A stretch of DNA of 64,000 nucleotides from Hoyosella sp. YIM 151337 (GTDB taxonomy: Bacteria; Actinomycetota; Actinomycetes; Mycobacteriales; Mycobacteriaceae). Within the stretch, counting starts at the first letter, position 1. Each line of letters begins with the position of its first letter. A model generated the notes under the pieces. That model saw nothing but the letters and a program-made list of their open reading frames with translations. It was not told the origin of the DNA and made no database searches. Shown here in pieces: positions 37,147 to 46,124 of the stretch. The stretch lies in the NCBI RefSeq assembly GCF_026041215.1, contig NZ_JAPEIQ010000043.1, positions 62,001-126,000 on the forward strand. The letters are read 5' to 3'. The position numbers were made by a program, and so were the translations under genes.

Positions 37147-38579
37147 TCACCTCACCAAGACCGATTCTGCGTGCAGGGGCTCCTCGGGTGCTGGTTTGCG
37201 GTGCGCGGGCGTATGCCGGGTGGCAAGCATATAATAGGCACCGCCCGAAACGACCAGCCCAATAATCCAGGCGACGTCAACACCGCCTAGCACTGTTGCC
37301 AGCGGTCCTGTGTACAGCGAGGTCACCGCGAACGGAATCTGTACGACGATGCCAAGCAGATAAGCGCCCAGCGCCGTCCAGTTCCAGTAGCCGTAGCGGC
37401 CGCCATCGGCGGCGAAGAACGCTGCCACGTCGTAGTCTCCGTGACGGACCAGGAAGTAGTCGACCAGGTTGATCGCGGACCACGGCACAAGCACGTACAG
37501 CAGCAGCAGAATAAAGTTCTTGAAACCGACGAGGAAGTCACCCTGCCCCGCGATCGCGACTGTCAGTCCCACAGCGTGCAGCGCGATGGTTGTCACCACT
37601 CACTGGGTAACCAGCCTTTACGGAACGTCTCTCCAAGGGTAAGGGCGTTGAGCATCGCGCAATAAATGTTTCCGGCGTTGGTACTTGCAGATGCTAGCGC
37701 GAAGGCGATCAGTACAAAGACACCCAGGCCACCGAGGAGGGTGCCGAGGCCGACCATCGGTTCGCTGCCGGGGAGGGCCGCACCTACCAGGGCGCCCAGG
37801 CTCATGACAAGCACGGTGCTCAGCACCGAGCCGCCATAGGTGCCCCAGAATGCGCCTCGCGATCCGATTCCAGCGGGAAGGTATCGGGAATAGTCCGAAA
37901 CATATGGGGCATAAGCTTTTTGCCACACAGCTCCGATCGCCATGACCGAGAAGAAGCCCACCGCATTGAAGTCTCCGGAGAGCGTTGTGCCGGATAAACC
38001 GGAAAAACCTAGCCACAAGAGCGACGCGACGATCAGGAGTCCGATGATCAGCGCCCACATCGTCACAACGACACGGATCAGTTTGAGGCCGAAGATCGAG
38101 ATGGTCAGGCTGATCGTCGTGGCGATGCAGATGCCGGCGGTGACGCTCAGCGCGGGAATCACTTGATGGAGAGCCTGCGCGCCCACCACGAGGTTGGAGA
38201 TGAAGAAGCCGACGAACATCACGAGTGCGATGGCGACGATGAGCGCGGCTCCTCTGGCGCCGAACTGTCCGCGAGCTTGCAGCATCTGCGGGACACCTAG
38301 CTGCGGACCCTGCACGGCGTGCAGGGCCATAAAGACACCGCCGATGAGGTTACCGATGACGATCGCGGCGAAAGCCCACCAGAACGGGAGTTCAAAGAGA
38401 ACGGTGGAGATTGCACCCGTCACGACAGTGAGCGGCAGCATATTGATGCCGAGCCAGATACCGAACAGTCCTTTGCCGGAGCCGTGCCGCTCAGCGAGCG
38501 GAATTGGTCCGATGGTGTGACGCTCCAGCAGACTAGAGGTCGCGCGTGGCTTCTCTGACGAAGCGCTGAGAGGCTTCAT
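37147..38579 (-). pseudogene. NCS1-type cytosine/purine/hydantoin permease, split by one frameshift
   Basis: The first frame (38579 to 37593, 328 aa) starts with the NCS1 leader ERHTIGPIPLAERHGSGKGL then FGIWLGINMLPLTVVTG, and continues through about eight helices to FRKGWLPSEW and a stop. The second frame (37599 to 37147, 150 aa) picks up VTTIALHAVGLTVAIAGQGD and YVLVPWSAINLVDYFLVRHG DYDV, the remaining helices. Together they make ~478 aa, the normal NCS1 length, so a one-base change near 37600 separates them. Either a real inactivation or a sequence error. As a permease it would import a nitrogenous ring compound with a proton or sodium ion. It is in the operon between the unknown 39146 gene and the amidohydrolase. 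Confidence 0.85.
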
Positions 38580-38597
38580 TGAGTTCCTTCCGAGGGG

Positions 38598-39146
38598 CTA
38601 AGCTGCGTCGGTGTGAAGTAAGTTCGCTAGTTCACCGATCGCGTTGACGATCAGACCGGCTTCGGATTGCGTCACGGCCATGTTGTAGTTGATCGGCGGG
38701 AAAAACACCCGCAGGTGCGCTGCCGCGTACGGTTCGACGCAGATCCGCCATTCCTTGTGTTGCGGTGACCATGTGACTGTGCAGGAGGTCAGATCCACTG
38801 CCTGCACAAGCGCGGCGAGCGCGGGGCCAGTCAGCGGGGAGGTGAGGGGGCTGGCTTCGTCGCTGGATGGCTTCCACTGAAAGCGGCGCTCCTTCGAACC
38901 GGTGACCTTGAGTTCGAGCACACACGGTTGCTCGGGGCCGCGGGCAGTGGGGACGATCGCCCCGGCTTGCAATTGGCTGATCCGGCCGAGGAGCATGCGG
39001 CGCACCCGGAACTGAAGGGTGACCTGGTAGGTGGCATCGGCTAACCGCAGGCGCTGGGGCTGGCGCTCTGTGACGGTCATTCCGGCCTGCTGGAAGGGGA
39101 ATGCCTGCGCATCGAGCCGAGTCGGGCGGGACATTGTCATCGTCAT
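38598..39146 (-). CDS. Conserved-looking protein of unknown function after the APC permease
   Basis: A 182-aa soluble protein. It begins MTMTMSRPTRLDAQAFPFQQ, has no signal peptide, no membrane segment and no cysteine-rich motif except one Cys in VDLTSCTVTWSPQHKEWR. The body is mixed strand and helix with Trp and Arg residues (RICVEPYAAAHLRVFFPPIN). Its ATG overlaps the permease stop (ATGA), so it is translationally coupled and probably works with the permease. A DUF3156-like protein is one possibility, from memory only. Confidence 0.7.
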   Translation of the reverse strand: MTMTMSRPTRLDAQAFPFQQAGMTVTERQPQRLRLADATYQVTLQFRVRRMLLGRISQLQAGAIVPTARGPEQPCVLELKVTGSKERRFQWKPSSDEASPLTSPLTGPALAALVQAVDLTSCTVTWSPQHKEWRICVEPYAAAHLRVFFPPINYNMAVTQSEAGLIVNAIGELANLLHTDAA

Positions 39147-40546
39147 CGGACGCTCCCAGGAGTCGCAGCCGCTGGTTCCTCGTCCGCGGGCAACGCCTCC
39201 GGCAAGGCAGTCGGCGTGAAGAAGGGAACCTTCTTGACCACTCGCAGCCAGATCACCGCATACCCAATGATGAGCGCCGCGCAGACACCGGAGCCGATCC
39301 AGATCGTGGTTCGCATCTCTGGATCTGGGTGAATGTTGACGATCATCCACAGGCACATCGCGATCCCTACCACCTGTGGCAATGGGTAAAGCGGGGTGCG
39401 GAATCCGCGACGCGCATCAGGGTAGCGGCGCCGCAGGACTACGACGTCGACCTGCGCGAGAATGTATGAGAGCAGCCACATTACGGTCGCGATGAGAATA
39501 AGCGTCAGGATCGACCCGCTGTCGGCGATCGTGACGATCGAGGTAACGATCACCGCCGTCACGGCGAACACAGCTACCCACGGGGTGTGGAACTTCGGGT
39601 GCACCCACGCGAAGATGCGGGGCAGCATGCCGTCGCGGGCGAGGCCGTACAGCATCCGGGGGACAGCGGCGAGGATAGCCGAAACGGAGCTGGCAGCAGC
39701 GAGAACTGTTGCGGCGGTGAGGATAAGCAGCCCTGCGTGGCCGGCTATTCCCTCGGCAACAAGCAGGTGCGGTATGGCGGAGGTTGCGAGTTCGTCGAGT
39801 CCGACGTACCTCAGGGCGGCGAAGCCGAACAGCATGTCGACGCAGAAGACTGTCACCAGACCGACGATCATCGCTCGGGGGATAATTTTGCCGGGCCGCC
39901 GGATTTCCTCGCTCATGGGGCATATGAACTCGATTCCGATGAAGAGGTAGATGCCCATCGCAATAAGACTTGCGACTTCCACCCACCCCGCGGGGTTAAA
40001 CGGAATCGGATCGGTCTGGGTGACGCCGCCCCCGAGTTCAAGGAGTCCCGTAAGCCCGAATCCGATCAGAACAAGCATCATCAAGCCTGTGATAATCGCC
40101 TGGACCCGGCCGAATGAACGCACCCCCAGCAAGTTGATGACGCAGAACAGCACCGTCACCACGACAGCGAACAGCGCTGGTGAGATGGCAGGGAAGAGCG
40201 ATTGGGCGGCGAGTCCGCCGACGAACTGATTCGCCGGTTCCACCGTTGCGACGAGCACGAGATACCCGGCTAGAACACCGAAAATCGCGGGCCCACGGCC
40301 GAGTGCGGGCGCGGTGTAGGCGCCGATCATGCCAGCACCCGGAATGAGGTTCGCCAGCTCCGAATAGGAGAAGGCGATGAGAATCATGATGAGGAGTGCG
40401 GCCCCGGCCGCTACCATAAACGCCGGCCCACCGAGGCCGAAGCCGTTGCCCAGAGTGGTTAGTGTGGTGGCGGCGACAACGAGGCCGATCCCGGTGAAGA
40501 GGGCGCCCCAAAACCCCAGGGCACGCTCAAGTTTGGGTGTGGTCAC
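39143..40546 (-). CDS. APC-superfamily amino acid/amine permease
   Basis: A 467-aa carrier with about 12 membrane helices. The first helix has FWGALFTGIGLVVAATTLTT, and the family 'PGAGMIGAYTAPALGRGPAI' segment comes after helix 2. FICPMSEEIRRPGKIIPRAM is the conserved cytoplasmic loop before helix 7. It is likely to import an amine or amino acid by proton or antiport coupling. Position directly after the aldehyde dehydrogenase and amine dehydrogenase suggests uptake of the amine that the operon degrades. Confidence 0.88.
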   Translation of the reverse strand: MTTPKLERALGFWGALFTGIGLVVAATTLTTLGNGFGLGGPAFMVAAGAALLIMILIAFSYSELANLIPGAGMIGAYTAPALGRGPAIFGVLAGYLVLVATVEPANQFVGGLAAQSLFPAISPALFAVVVTVLFCVINLLGVRSFGRVQAIITGLMMLVLIGFGLTGLLELGGGVTQTDPIPFNPAGWVEVASLIAMGIYLFIGIEFICPMSEEIRRPGKIIPRAMIVGLVTVFCVDMLFGFAALRYVGLDELATSAIPHLLVAEGIAGHAGLLILTAATVLAAASSVSAILAAVPRMLYGLARDGMLPRIFAWVHPKFHTPWVAVFAVTAVIVTSIVTIADSGSILTLILIATVMWLLSYILAQVDVVVLRRRYPDARRGFRTPLYPLPQVVGIAMCLWMIVNIHPDPEMRTTIWIGSGVCAALIIGYAVIWLRVVKKVPFFTPTALPEALPADEEPAAATPGSVR

Positions 40547-40579
40547 GACGATCAGATCCCTTCAGGGTGCGGGTCTGAA

Positions 40580-42073
40580 TCAGTGTTTGATCCAGGTTGT
40601 TTTCAGCCCGCTGTATTTGTCGAGGGCGTGGAGCGACAGGTCGCGGCCGAAACCAGATTGGCCGAACCCGCCGAAGGGGGTTTGTGCGCTGAGCGCATCG
40701 ACGGTGTTGACCGAAACCGTGCCCGCGCGCAGCGCAGCGGATACTCGCAGTGATCGCGACAGATCTGCTGTCCACACGGAGGCCGCGAGGCCGTAGACGC
40801 TGTCGTTGGCGAGTTCGATCGCGTGCGCTTCGCTGTCGAACGGGGTGATGCAGAGCACCGGTCCGAAGATTTCTTCCTTCGCGATCCGGCTGGCTGGGTC
40901 AACGTCGGCGAACACGGTCGGTTCGAGGAAGCAGCCCCGCCCATCAACATAGGTCCGGGCGCCGCCGGTAAGGAGCCGGGCGGAGTTGCGGGCCTCTTCG
41001 ATGAAGCTAAGAACCTGCTGGATGTGGTCTTCGTTGACCATCGCACCCATTCGGCTAGCTGGGTCGAGGGGGTCGCCGGGTGCGTACTCGCGCGCCGCTG
41101 CGGTGATCTTTGTCAGGACCTCGTCGTGGATCGACCGGTCGACGAGTAAGCGCGAGTTCGCTGAACACACCTCGCCCTGGTTGGCGAAGATGCCCCCGCA
41201 TGCCGCGGCCACGGCAGCATCGAGGTCAGCGCAGTCAGCGAATATCAGGTTGGGACTTTTGCCGCCGCATTCGGGCCAGACTTGTTTGAGATTCGATTCG
41301 GAGGCGTAGCGCAGGAACAGTTTCCCGACCGCGGTGGAGCCAGTGAACGCGATGCAGTCCACATCGGGGTGCAGGCCCAACGCTTTGCCTGTGATTTCGC
41401 CAGGCCCGGTGACGACGTTCAGCACCCCATCAGGGAGGCCCGCCTCTGTCGCCACTTCGGCGAGCCGGAGCGCTGAAAGCGATGCTTGCTCGGCCGGTTT
41501 CAGCACGACACTGTTGCCGGCCGCGAGTGCGGGGGCAAGTTTCCACACCGCCATGTCGAGCGGGAAGTTCCACGGCGTGACAGCGCCGACCACGCCGAGT
41601 GGCTCGCGGGTGACGAGCGCGAGATTCCCTGGCTCGGTTGGTGCGACCTCACCACTGATCTTGTCGAGCGCCTCCCCATAGAAGGCGAAGAGTTCCGCCG
41701 CGGAGGGCACGTCGATGGTGAGCGCATCCGTGACAAGTTTGCCCATGTCCATGCTGTCCAGCAGGGCCAGCTCATGGCGATTGTCGAGAATTAAACTGGA
41801 CAGGCGCTGCAGGACACTTTTCCGGTGCGCGGGTGAGGCGCCGGACCACTGCCTGCTGTTGAATGCCGAGCGTGCCGAGCGGACTGCCTTGTCGACGTCA
41901 ACAGGGCCGGCGGACGCGACGTGCGTTAGCAAGTCGCCGGTGGCGGGGTTGATCGACTCAAACGTGCCGCCAGATTCGGCGGGACTGAACTTGCCGTGGA
42001 TGTAGAGGTCGCTGCGGGGCTCGATGGCGGCTGCGCGCTGTTGCCATTCGGCAAGGGTGCTCGGCTCGGTCAT
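40580..42073 (-). CDS. NAD(P)-dependent aldehyde dehydrogenase
   Basis: A 497-aa enzyme of the ALDH superfamily. VTPWNFPLDMAVWKLAPALA and AFTGSTAVGKLFLRYASESN form the cofactor site. The general base Glu lies in PECGGKSPNLIFAD and the nucleophile Cys in FANQGEVCSANSRLLVD. It starts seven bases after the amine dehydrogenase gene. The dehydrogenase would release an aldehyde from a primary amine and this enzyme would oxidise it to the acid. If the amine is histamine, the aldehyde is imidazole acetaldehyde and the product imidazole-4-acetate. Confidence 0.92.
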   Translation of the reverse strand: MTEPSTLAEWQQRAAAIEPRSDLYIHGKFSPAESGGTFESINPATGDLLTHVASAGPVDVDKAVRSARSAFNSRQWSGASPAHRKSVLQRLSSLILDNRHELALLDSMDMGKLVTDALTIDVPSAAELFAFYGEALDKISGEVAPTEPGNLALVTREPLGVVGAVTPWNFPLDMAVWKLAPALAAGNSVVLKPAEQASLSALRLAEVATEAGLPDGVLNVVTGPGEITGKALGLHPDVDCIAFTGSTAVGKLFLRYASESNLKQVWPECGGKSPNLIFADCADLDAAVAAACGGIFANQGEVCSANSRLLVDRSIHDEVLTKITAAAREYAPGDPLDPASRMGAMVNEDHIQQVLSFIEEARNSARLLTGGARTYVDGRGCFLEPTVFADVDPASRIAKEEIFGPVLCITPFDSEAHAIELANDSVYGLAASVWTADLSRSLRVSAALRAGTVSVNTVDALSAQTPFGGFGQSGFGRDLSLHALDKYSGLKTTWIKH

Positions 42074-42080
42074 GTCGCTC

Positions 42081-44201
42081 CTAGTAGTTGCTGACCGGCT
42101 GAACCGGTGTAATCGGGAGATAGGTGACGGGTTCTTCGGCGAGTTCGGCGACTTCGCGGAGGTATGGCACTGGTCCGAGGGGCTGCGGTTCGTCGAGTTC
42201 TTCGGCGTAACGGTGGCCGGACCAGACTGCTGCGGCGATCGTCGACGGTGCCCAGGCGTCGCCGATGCCCCGCACGCTTTTCAGGTCTGCGGCAGCCCAT
42301 TCGGACTGGCGCGCCTGAAGTTCGTGGTAGAGCGAATCATGTGGCAGCCGCGCCGTGATGAGCACGATGCTGTCGGCAGTGACGGTGGATTCGTCGCCGG
42401 TGAAGGCGCATGCGGTGCGCACGCCGTCGGGGGTCACTGCGGTGACTGCGGTGTTGGTCAGCACTGTTACGCCGGCGCGGATAACGCGCTTGCGCACCCG
42501 GGCGACCTCGAGCGTATTAGTCGTCCACTGTGACACGTGTGCGGCTGGCGTGATCAGCGTGACGTCGAGGCCCTCCTTCGCGAGAAGTTCCGCGACCACA
42601 CTGCCCATGTAGTAGTGGTCGTCGTCGAACACGACGACTTTCGGTCCGCGCGGACGCTGGCCTGCCATGATGTCGTCAGGGCTCAGCACCTCGGCCCCTT
42701 CAGCGACGTCAATCGGTCGCGTGTGCCACCGGCCTACTCCGTCCCGGCGCCAGCTCGATCCGGTGGCGACGACGACGTGCTGGAAGTCGTTCTCGATGAT
42801 GTCGTCCGCTGTCATCTCGCTCTGCCGGAAGATGTCGACATTGCTGAGTTTCTCGAGTTGCTGAAGCCGGTAGTCGACGACGCGGATCCAGGCTGAGAGA
42901 CCCGGCAGTTGGGACTCGCGTGCCACGCGACCGCCGAGGTTTCGGGTTGCTTCCGCAAGGCTGACCGAGTATCCGCGGTTGCCGAGTGAGCGGGCTGCTT
43001 CAAGCCCGGCGGGCCCGGCGCCGACGACGAGGACGGTGGAGTCACTGGACTTGGGGCGGATCCGCTCGGGGTGCCAGCCGCGGCGGAACTCCTCACCCAT
43101 CGTCGGGTTCTGGGTGCAGCGGATCGGGGACATGGTGAAGTCGCCGGAGACGCAGATGTTGCAGCCGATGCACTCGCGGATGTCTTCAAGGTCCCCCGTC
43201 TCGATCTTGCGGGGGAGGAAGGGGTCAGCAATTGACGGCCGGGCAGCGCCAATGAGGTCTAGCACTCCGCTTTTGACTTGGTGCACCATCATGTCTGGTG
43301 ACGTGAAACGGCCCACCCCCACGACCGGTTTGGTGGTGAGCTGCTTGAGTCCGCGGACGTACGGTTCCTGCTCGGCTTCGGGGCCGAAGCGGGAGGTGAC
43401 GGAGTCGTCTTCCCAGCTGCCGAGTACGAAGTCCCACAGATCGGGGTGTTCACCGAGCATGCCGATGACGTCTTCGATTTCGGCGCGGGTGATGCCCTCG
43501 TCACCGAGGAGTTCGTCTACCGAAATGCGGCAGGCGACCGCTGCTTTTCCGTCTGCTTCCTCGCGGGTGTCTTCGAGGATCTCACGAAGAAGGCGTACCC
43601 GGTTTTCGAGGCTGCCCCCGTACTCGTCCGACCGGTTGTTGTAGCGGCGCGACAAGAAGTGGTGCAGGCCGCCGATCGCATGTCCGGCGTACACGTAGAC
43701 GATGTCGTAGCCGGCGGTGATCGACCGGCGTACTGCTTCCCGGTGCCAGAAACGCATGTCTGCGATATCTGCTTTGGTCATCTCCCTGGCCTGGACGGGG
43801 TCGTAGTTCCAGGACACAACAGGCAGATTTTGTGGCCCCAGCGGTGTTTCGCGACTGATGAGGTTCGGGCTGTTGAGGCCGTTGTGCGCGAGTTCGATTC
43901 CGGCGAGCGCACCGCCTTCGTGAATCTTCTCGGCGATCCGCGCGACGGCGGGGATGTCCTGGTCGTCCCAGAGCCGGAGTTCGATGAAGGGCCCGATGTC
44001 TGAGGTCGGGTGTATCTCCACCTGCTCGGTGCAGACGACGGCCCATCCGCCTTCAGCCTTAACGCGGCGCATGTAGGCCTCGCCGGAGGGATCGCGGTAT
44101 CCCATGCCATTGCAGTGCGGCACCTGAAAGAATCGGTTCCGGGCGGTCACTGGCCCGATTTTGACCGGCTCGAAGAGGATGTCGTACCGGGGGTCTCGCA
44201 T
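42081..44201 (-). CDS. Trimethylamine/histamine dehydrogenase family iron-sulfur flavoprotein
   Basis: A 706-aa FMN/4Fe-4S/ADP flavoprotein. It opens MRDPRYDILFEPVKIGPVTA, as in TMADH, and Cys30 in FQVPHCNGMG is at the position of the cysteine that covalently binds FMN. The cluster cysteines are C344, C347, C350 and C362. The Tyr/His pair is in YVYAGHAIGG, and a second FAD/ADP motif is VLVVGAGPAGLEAARSLGNR. At the position of the TMADH aromatic-bowl Tyr60 there is Gln60, and three residues after the third cluster cysteine, where TMADH has Trp355, there is Asp354. In my recollection these two changes mark histamine dehydrogenase of Nocardioides simplex. Trimethylamine is therefore less likely as substrate. 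Confidence 0.9.
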   Translation of the reverse strand: MRDPRYDILFEPVKIGPVTARNRFFQVPHCNGMGYRDPSGEAYMRRVKAEGGWAVVCTEQVEIHPTSDIGPFIELRLWDDQDIPAVARIAEKIHEGGALAGIELAHNGLNSPNLISRETPLGPQNLPVVSWNYDPVQAREMTKADIADMRFWHREAVRRSITAGYDIVYVYAGHAIGGLHHFLSRRYNNRSDEYGGSLENRVRLLREILEDTREEADGKAAVACRISVDELLGDEGITRAEIEDVIGMLGEHPDLWDFVLGSWEDDSVTSRFGPEAEQEPYVRGLKQLTTKPVVGVGRFTSPDMMVHQVKSGVLDLIGAARPSIADPFLPRKIETGDLEDIRECIGCNICVSGDFTMSPIRCTQNPTMGEEFRRGWHPERIRPKSSDSTVLVVGAGPAGLEAARSLGNRGYSVSLAEATRNLGGRVARESQLPGLSAWIRVVDYRLQQLEKLSNVDIFRQSEMTADDIIENDFQHVVVATGSSWRRDGVGRWHTRPIDVAEGAEVLSPDDIMAGQRPRGPKVVVFDDDHYYMGSVVAELLAKEGLDVTLITPAAHVSQWTTNTLEVARVRKRVIRAGVTVLTNTAVTAVTPDGVRTACAFTGDESTVTADSIVLITARLPHDSLYHELQARQSEWAAADLKSVRGIGDAWAPSTIAAAVWSGHRYAEELDEPQPLGPVPYLREVAELAEEPVTYLPITPVQPVSNY

Positions 44202-44410
44202 TGGGTGCTCCTGGAAGCTGATCGACTGATGCCGTCGCCGGCGGGGCTGTGCGGCGTGAGCGCTCCGGGCATCATGTGAGGCAACTCACGCCGTTAGGTC
44301 AATTGTTTGCCCTACATTGGCAACAGTCAAAGCGTCGTTTTAGTTGATCTGCATCAGAAATACAGATTTATAGTGGTAGATGACCACTTCCGCCAGTGGA
44401 GGGACGAGAA
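44202..44410. promoter_or_regulatory. Divergent promoter region with TCTG/CAGA elements
   Basis: About 210 bases between the amine dehydrogenase and LysR genes. TCTGCATCAGA (44348-44358) is a near palindrome, and ATCTG (44347-44351) and CAGAT (44363-44367) flank it. A related perfect palindrome lies after the LysR gene at 45342-45356. LysR proteins bind T-n11-A sites of this style. Confidence 0.4.
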
Positions 44411-45331
44411 ATGCGCCGTCGGCCCGACGTGACACTCACACAGCTCCGTTATTTCGTGACGGCGGCCACGTACTCGAGCATGACCAGGGCGGCCGAGGAA
44501 TTGCATATCGCGCAGTCCGCGGTCTCGGCAGCAATCTCGCAGCTTGAACAGCAAATCGGCACCCAGCTGTTCATCCGGCAGCGTGCGCGCGGGCTGGTTC
44601 TCACCGCAGCTGGGGAGGAGATGCTGCGCGACACCACCGCTCTGCTCGCGCATCTTGGTGAGGTGCTTGATGCCGCGAGCGGCCACGTGCATACCGTTCG
44701 GGGCACGGTGCGGTTCGCATGCTTTGTGACGCTCACGCCGTTCGTGCTGCCCCGATTGATTTCGGACGTGGGTGCTGCGCACCCGAATCTTGAGGTGCAG
44801 GTGGCGGAGATGCAGGCCGACGCCATTCGCACTGCTTTGCGCAACGGCGCGGCTGAACTCGCGCTCACCTATGATCTCGCTCTCGGGCCGGGGGTGGAGA
44901 CGGAGGTTCTCGGGTTCGCGGAACCGCACGTCATCCTGCCGCGTGAACACCGCTTCTCGGATCGCACTTCGGTTCGGCTCCAGGAGCTTGCCGACGAATC
45001 AATGATCCTGCTCGACTTGCCGGATAGCCGCGACTACTTCGAGTCCATTTTGGTGGCTGCAGGCGTCGTGCCCGACATTCGTTATCGCTCGGCCAGCTAC
45101 GAGACGGTGCGCGGCCTCGTTGCGCGGGGACATGGCTTCTCGATTCTCAATCAGCGGCCCGTGCACAACGAAACATATGACGGCGGCCAGGTCAGCGTAG
45201 TCGCCATTGATGGGGATGCGCCGGCGCTGCCGATTGTGCTTGCTCGGCTGCAGGGTGTGCGCAGCACCGCGCGTGCCCGCGCGGTGGCAGCTGCGGCGCG
45301 GAGGATCTTTGGTGTACCGCAAGAAAGCTGA
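44411..45331 (+). CDS. LysR family transcriptional regulator
   Basis: A 306-aa regulator. Winged HTH in residues ~6-65 (TLTQLRYFVTAATYSSMTRA, then AEELHIAQSAVSAAISQLEQ, then QIGTQLFIRQRARGLVLTAA). The co-inducer domain follows with ARGHGFSILNQRP near the C-terminus. ATG 44411 has GGAGGG eight bases upstream, better than the GTG at 44396. It is divergent from the amine dehydrogenase operon and 112 bases upstream of the DUF1028 operon, and could serve both. Confidence 0.9.
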   Translation: MRRRPDVTLTQLRYFVTAATYSSMTRAAEELHIAQSAVSAAISQLEQQIGTQLFIRQRARGLVLTAAGEEMLRDTTALLAHLGEVLDAASGHVHTVRGTVRFACFVTLTPFVLPRLISDVGAAHPNLEVQVAEMQADAIRTALRNGAAELALTYDLALGPGVETEVLGFAEPHVILPREHRFSDRTSVRLQELADESMILLDLPDSRDYFESILVAAGVVPDIRYRSASYETVRGLVARGHGFSILNQRPVHNETYDGGQVSVVAIDGDAPALPIVLARLQGVRSTARARAVAAAARRIFGVPQES

Positions 45332-45341
45332 TCCCCGCCAC

Positions 45342-45356
45342 ATCTGAATTTCAGAT
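45342..45356. promoter_or_regulatory. Palindrome upstream of the DUF1028 operon
   Basis: ATCTGAATTTCAGAT is a perfect palindrome of two 7-base arms about a central T, 10 bases after the LysR stop and 88 bases before the DUF1028 start. It shares TCTG/CAGA arms with the sequence at 44348-44358 on the other side of the LysR gene. Confidence 0.45.
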
Positions 45357-45443
45357 TCTATTCCACGATAATCCGTGTTTTACAGATCGCCCGCTGGCTT
45401 CCCATGCTTGATGACATAGCAGAACGAACAGCGAGGGGACGTC

Positions 45444-46124
45444 ATGACATTTTCGCTCGTGGCTCGGGATAACTCTGGGGCCGCTCCCGCATACGGCATG
45501 GTGATCTGTTCTTCCAGTCCAGCCGTAGCTTCACGGTGTGCGCACCTGCGCGCTGGTGTGGGCGCGGTTGCCTCGCAAAACGTCACCAACCCGCATCTCG
45601 GCCGTGTCGGACTTGACGCACTAGCAAGCGGTCTGGGCGCCGAACAAGCATTGAAATCGGTGCTGGACCACGAACGATTTCCGGACTATCGGCAGCTCAT
45701 CATTGTTGGCCCGAGCGGCGCGACGGCGATCCACACCGGTGAACGAGCATTGGGTATCCGGCACGAGATCCAAGCGGAAAGCGCCGCTGCTGCCGGAAAC
45801 ATGCTTCGCAGTGAAGGCGTCATAACGGCGCTGCTTTTCGGATACACGTCCTCATCAGGAGAGACGTTCGAGAGCCGTCTGCTCGACGGGCTCGCGGCGG
45901 CGCTGGAGGCCGGAGGTGAGGCAGGGCCCGTACATTCGGCCGGGCTGGTCGTCGTGGAAGACGTGCCCTGGCCGGTGACTGATCTGCGTGTCGACTGGCA
46001 CGACGACCCGGTCGGTGAACTTCGGCGCCTCTGGCAGGTGTGGGGACCGCAGAAAGCGGACTACCGCCTGCGCGGCCTCGACCCCTCCGGCGCACCCACC
46101 TACGGCGTTCCGGGGGACATGTGA
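45444..46124 (+). CDS. DUF1028 family protein (Ntn-hydrolase-like)
   Basis: A 226-aa protein of a widespread but uncharacterised family. Its start TFSLVARDNSGAAPAYGMVI and SPAVASRCAHLRAGVGAVAS, then ASQNVTNPHLGRVGLDALAS, are the DUF1028 core; the C-terminal half has HSAGLVVVEDVPWPVTDLRV. The fold is related to gamma-glutamyltransferase-type Ntn hydrolases, but the expected N-terminal nucleophile is not proven here. DUF1028 genes are often found with M20 peptidases and RidA, as here. It is coupled (GTGA overlap) to the M20 gene. Confidence 0.85.
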   Translation: MTFSLVARDNSGAAPAYGMVICSSSPAVASRCAHLRAGVGAVASQNVTNPHLGRVGLDALASGLGAEQALKSVLDHERFPDYRQLIIVGPSGATAIHTGERALGIRHEIQAESAAAAGNMLRSEGVITALLFGYTSSSGETFESRLLDGLAAALEAGGEAGPVHSAGLVVVEDVPWPVTDLRVDWHDDPVGELRRLWQVWGPQKADYRLRGLDPSGAPTYGVPGDM

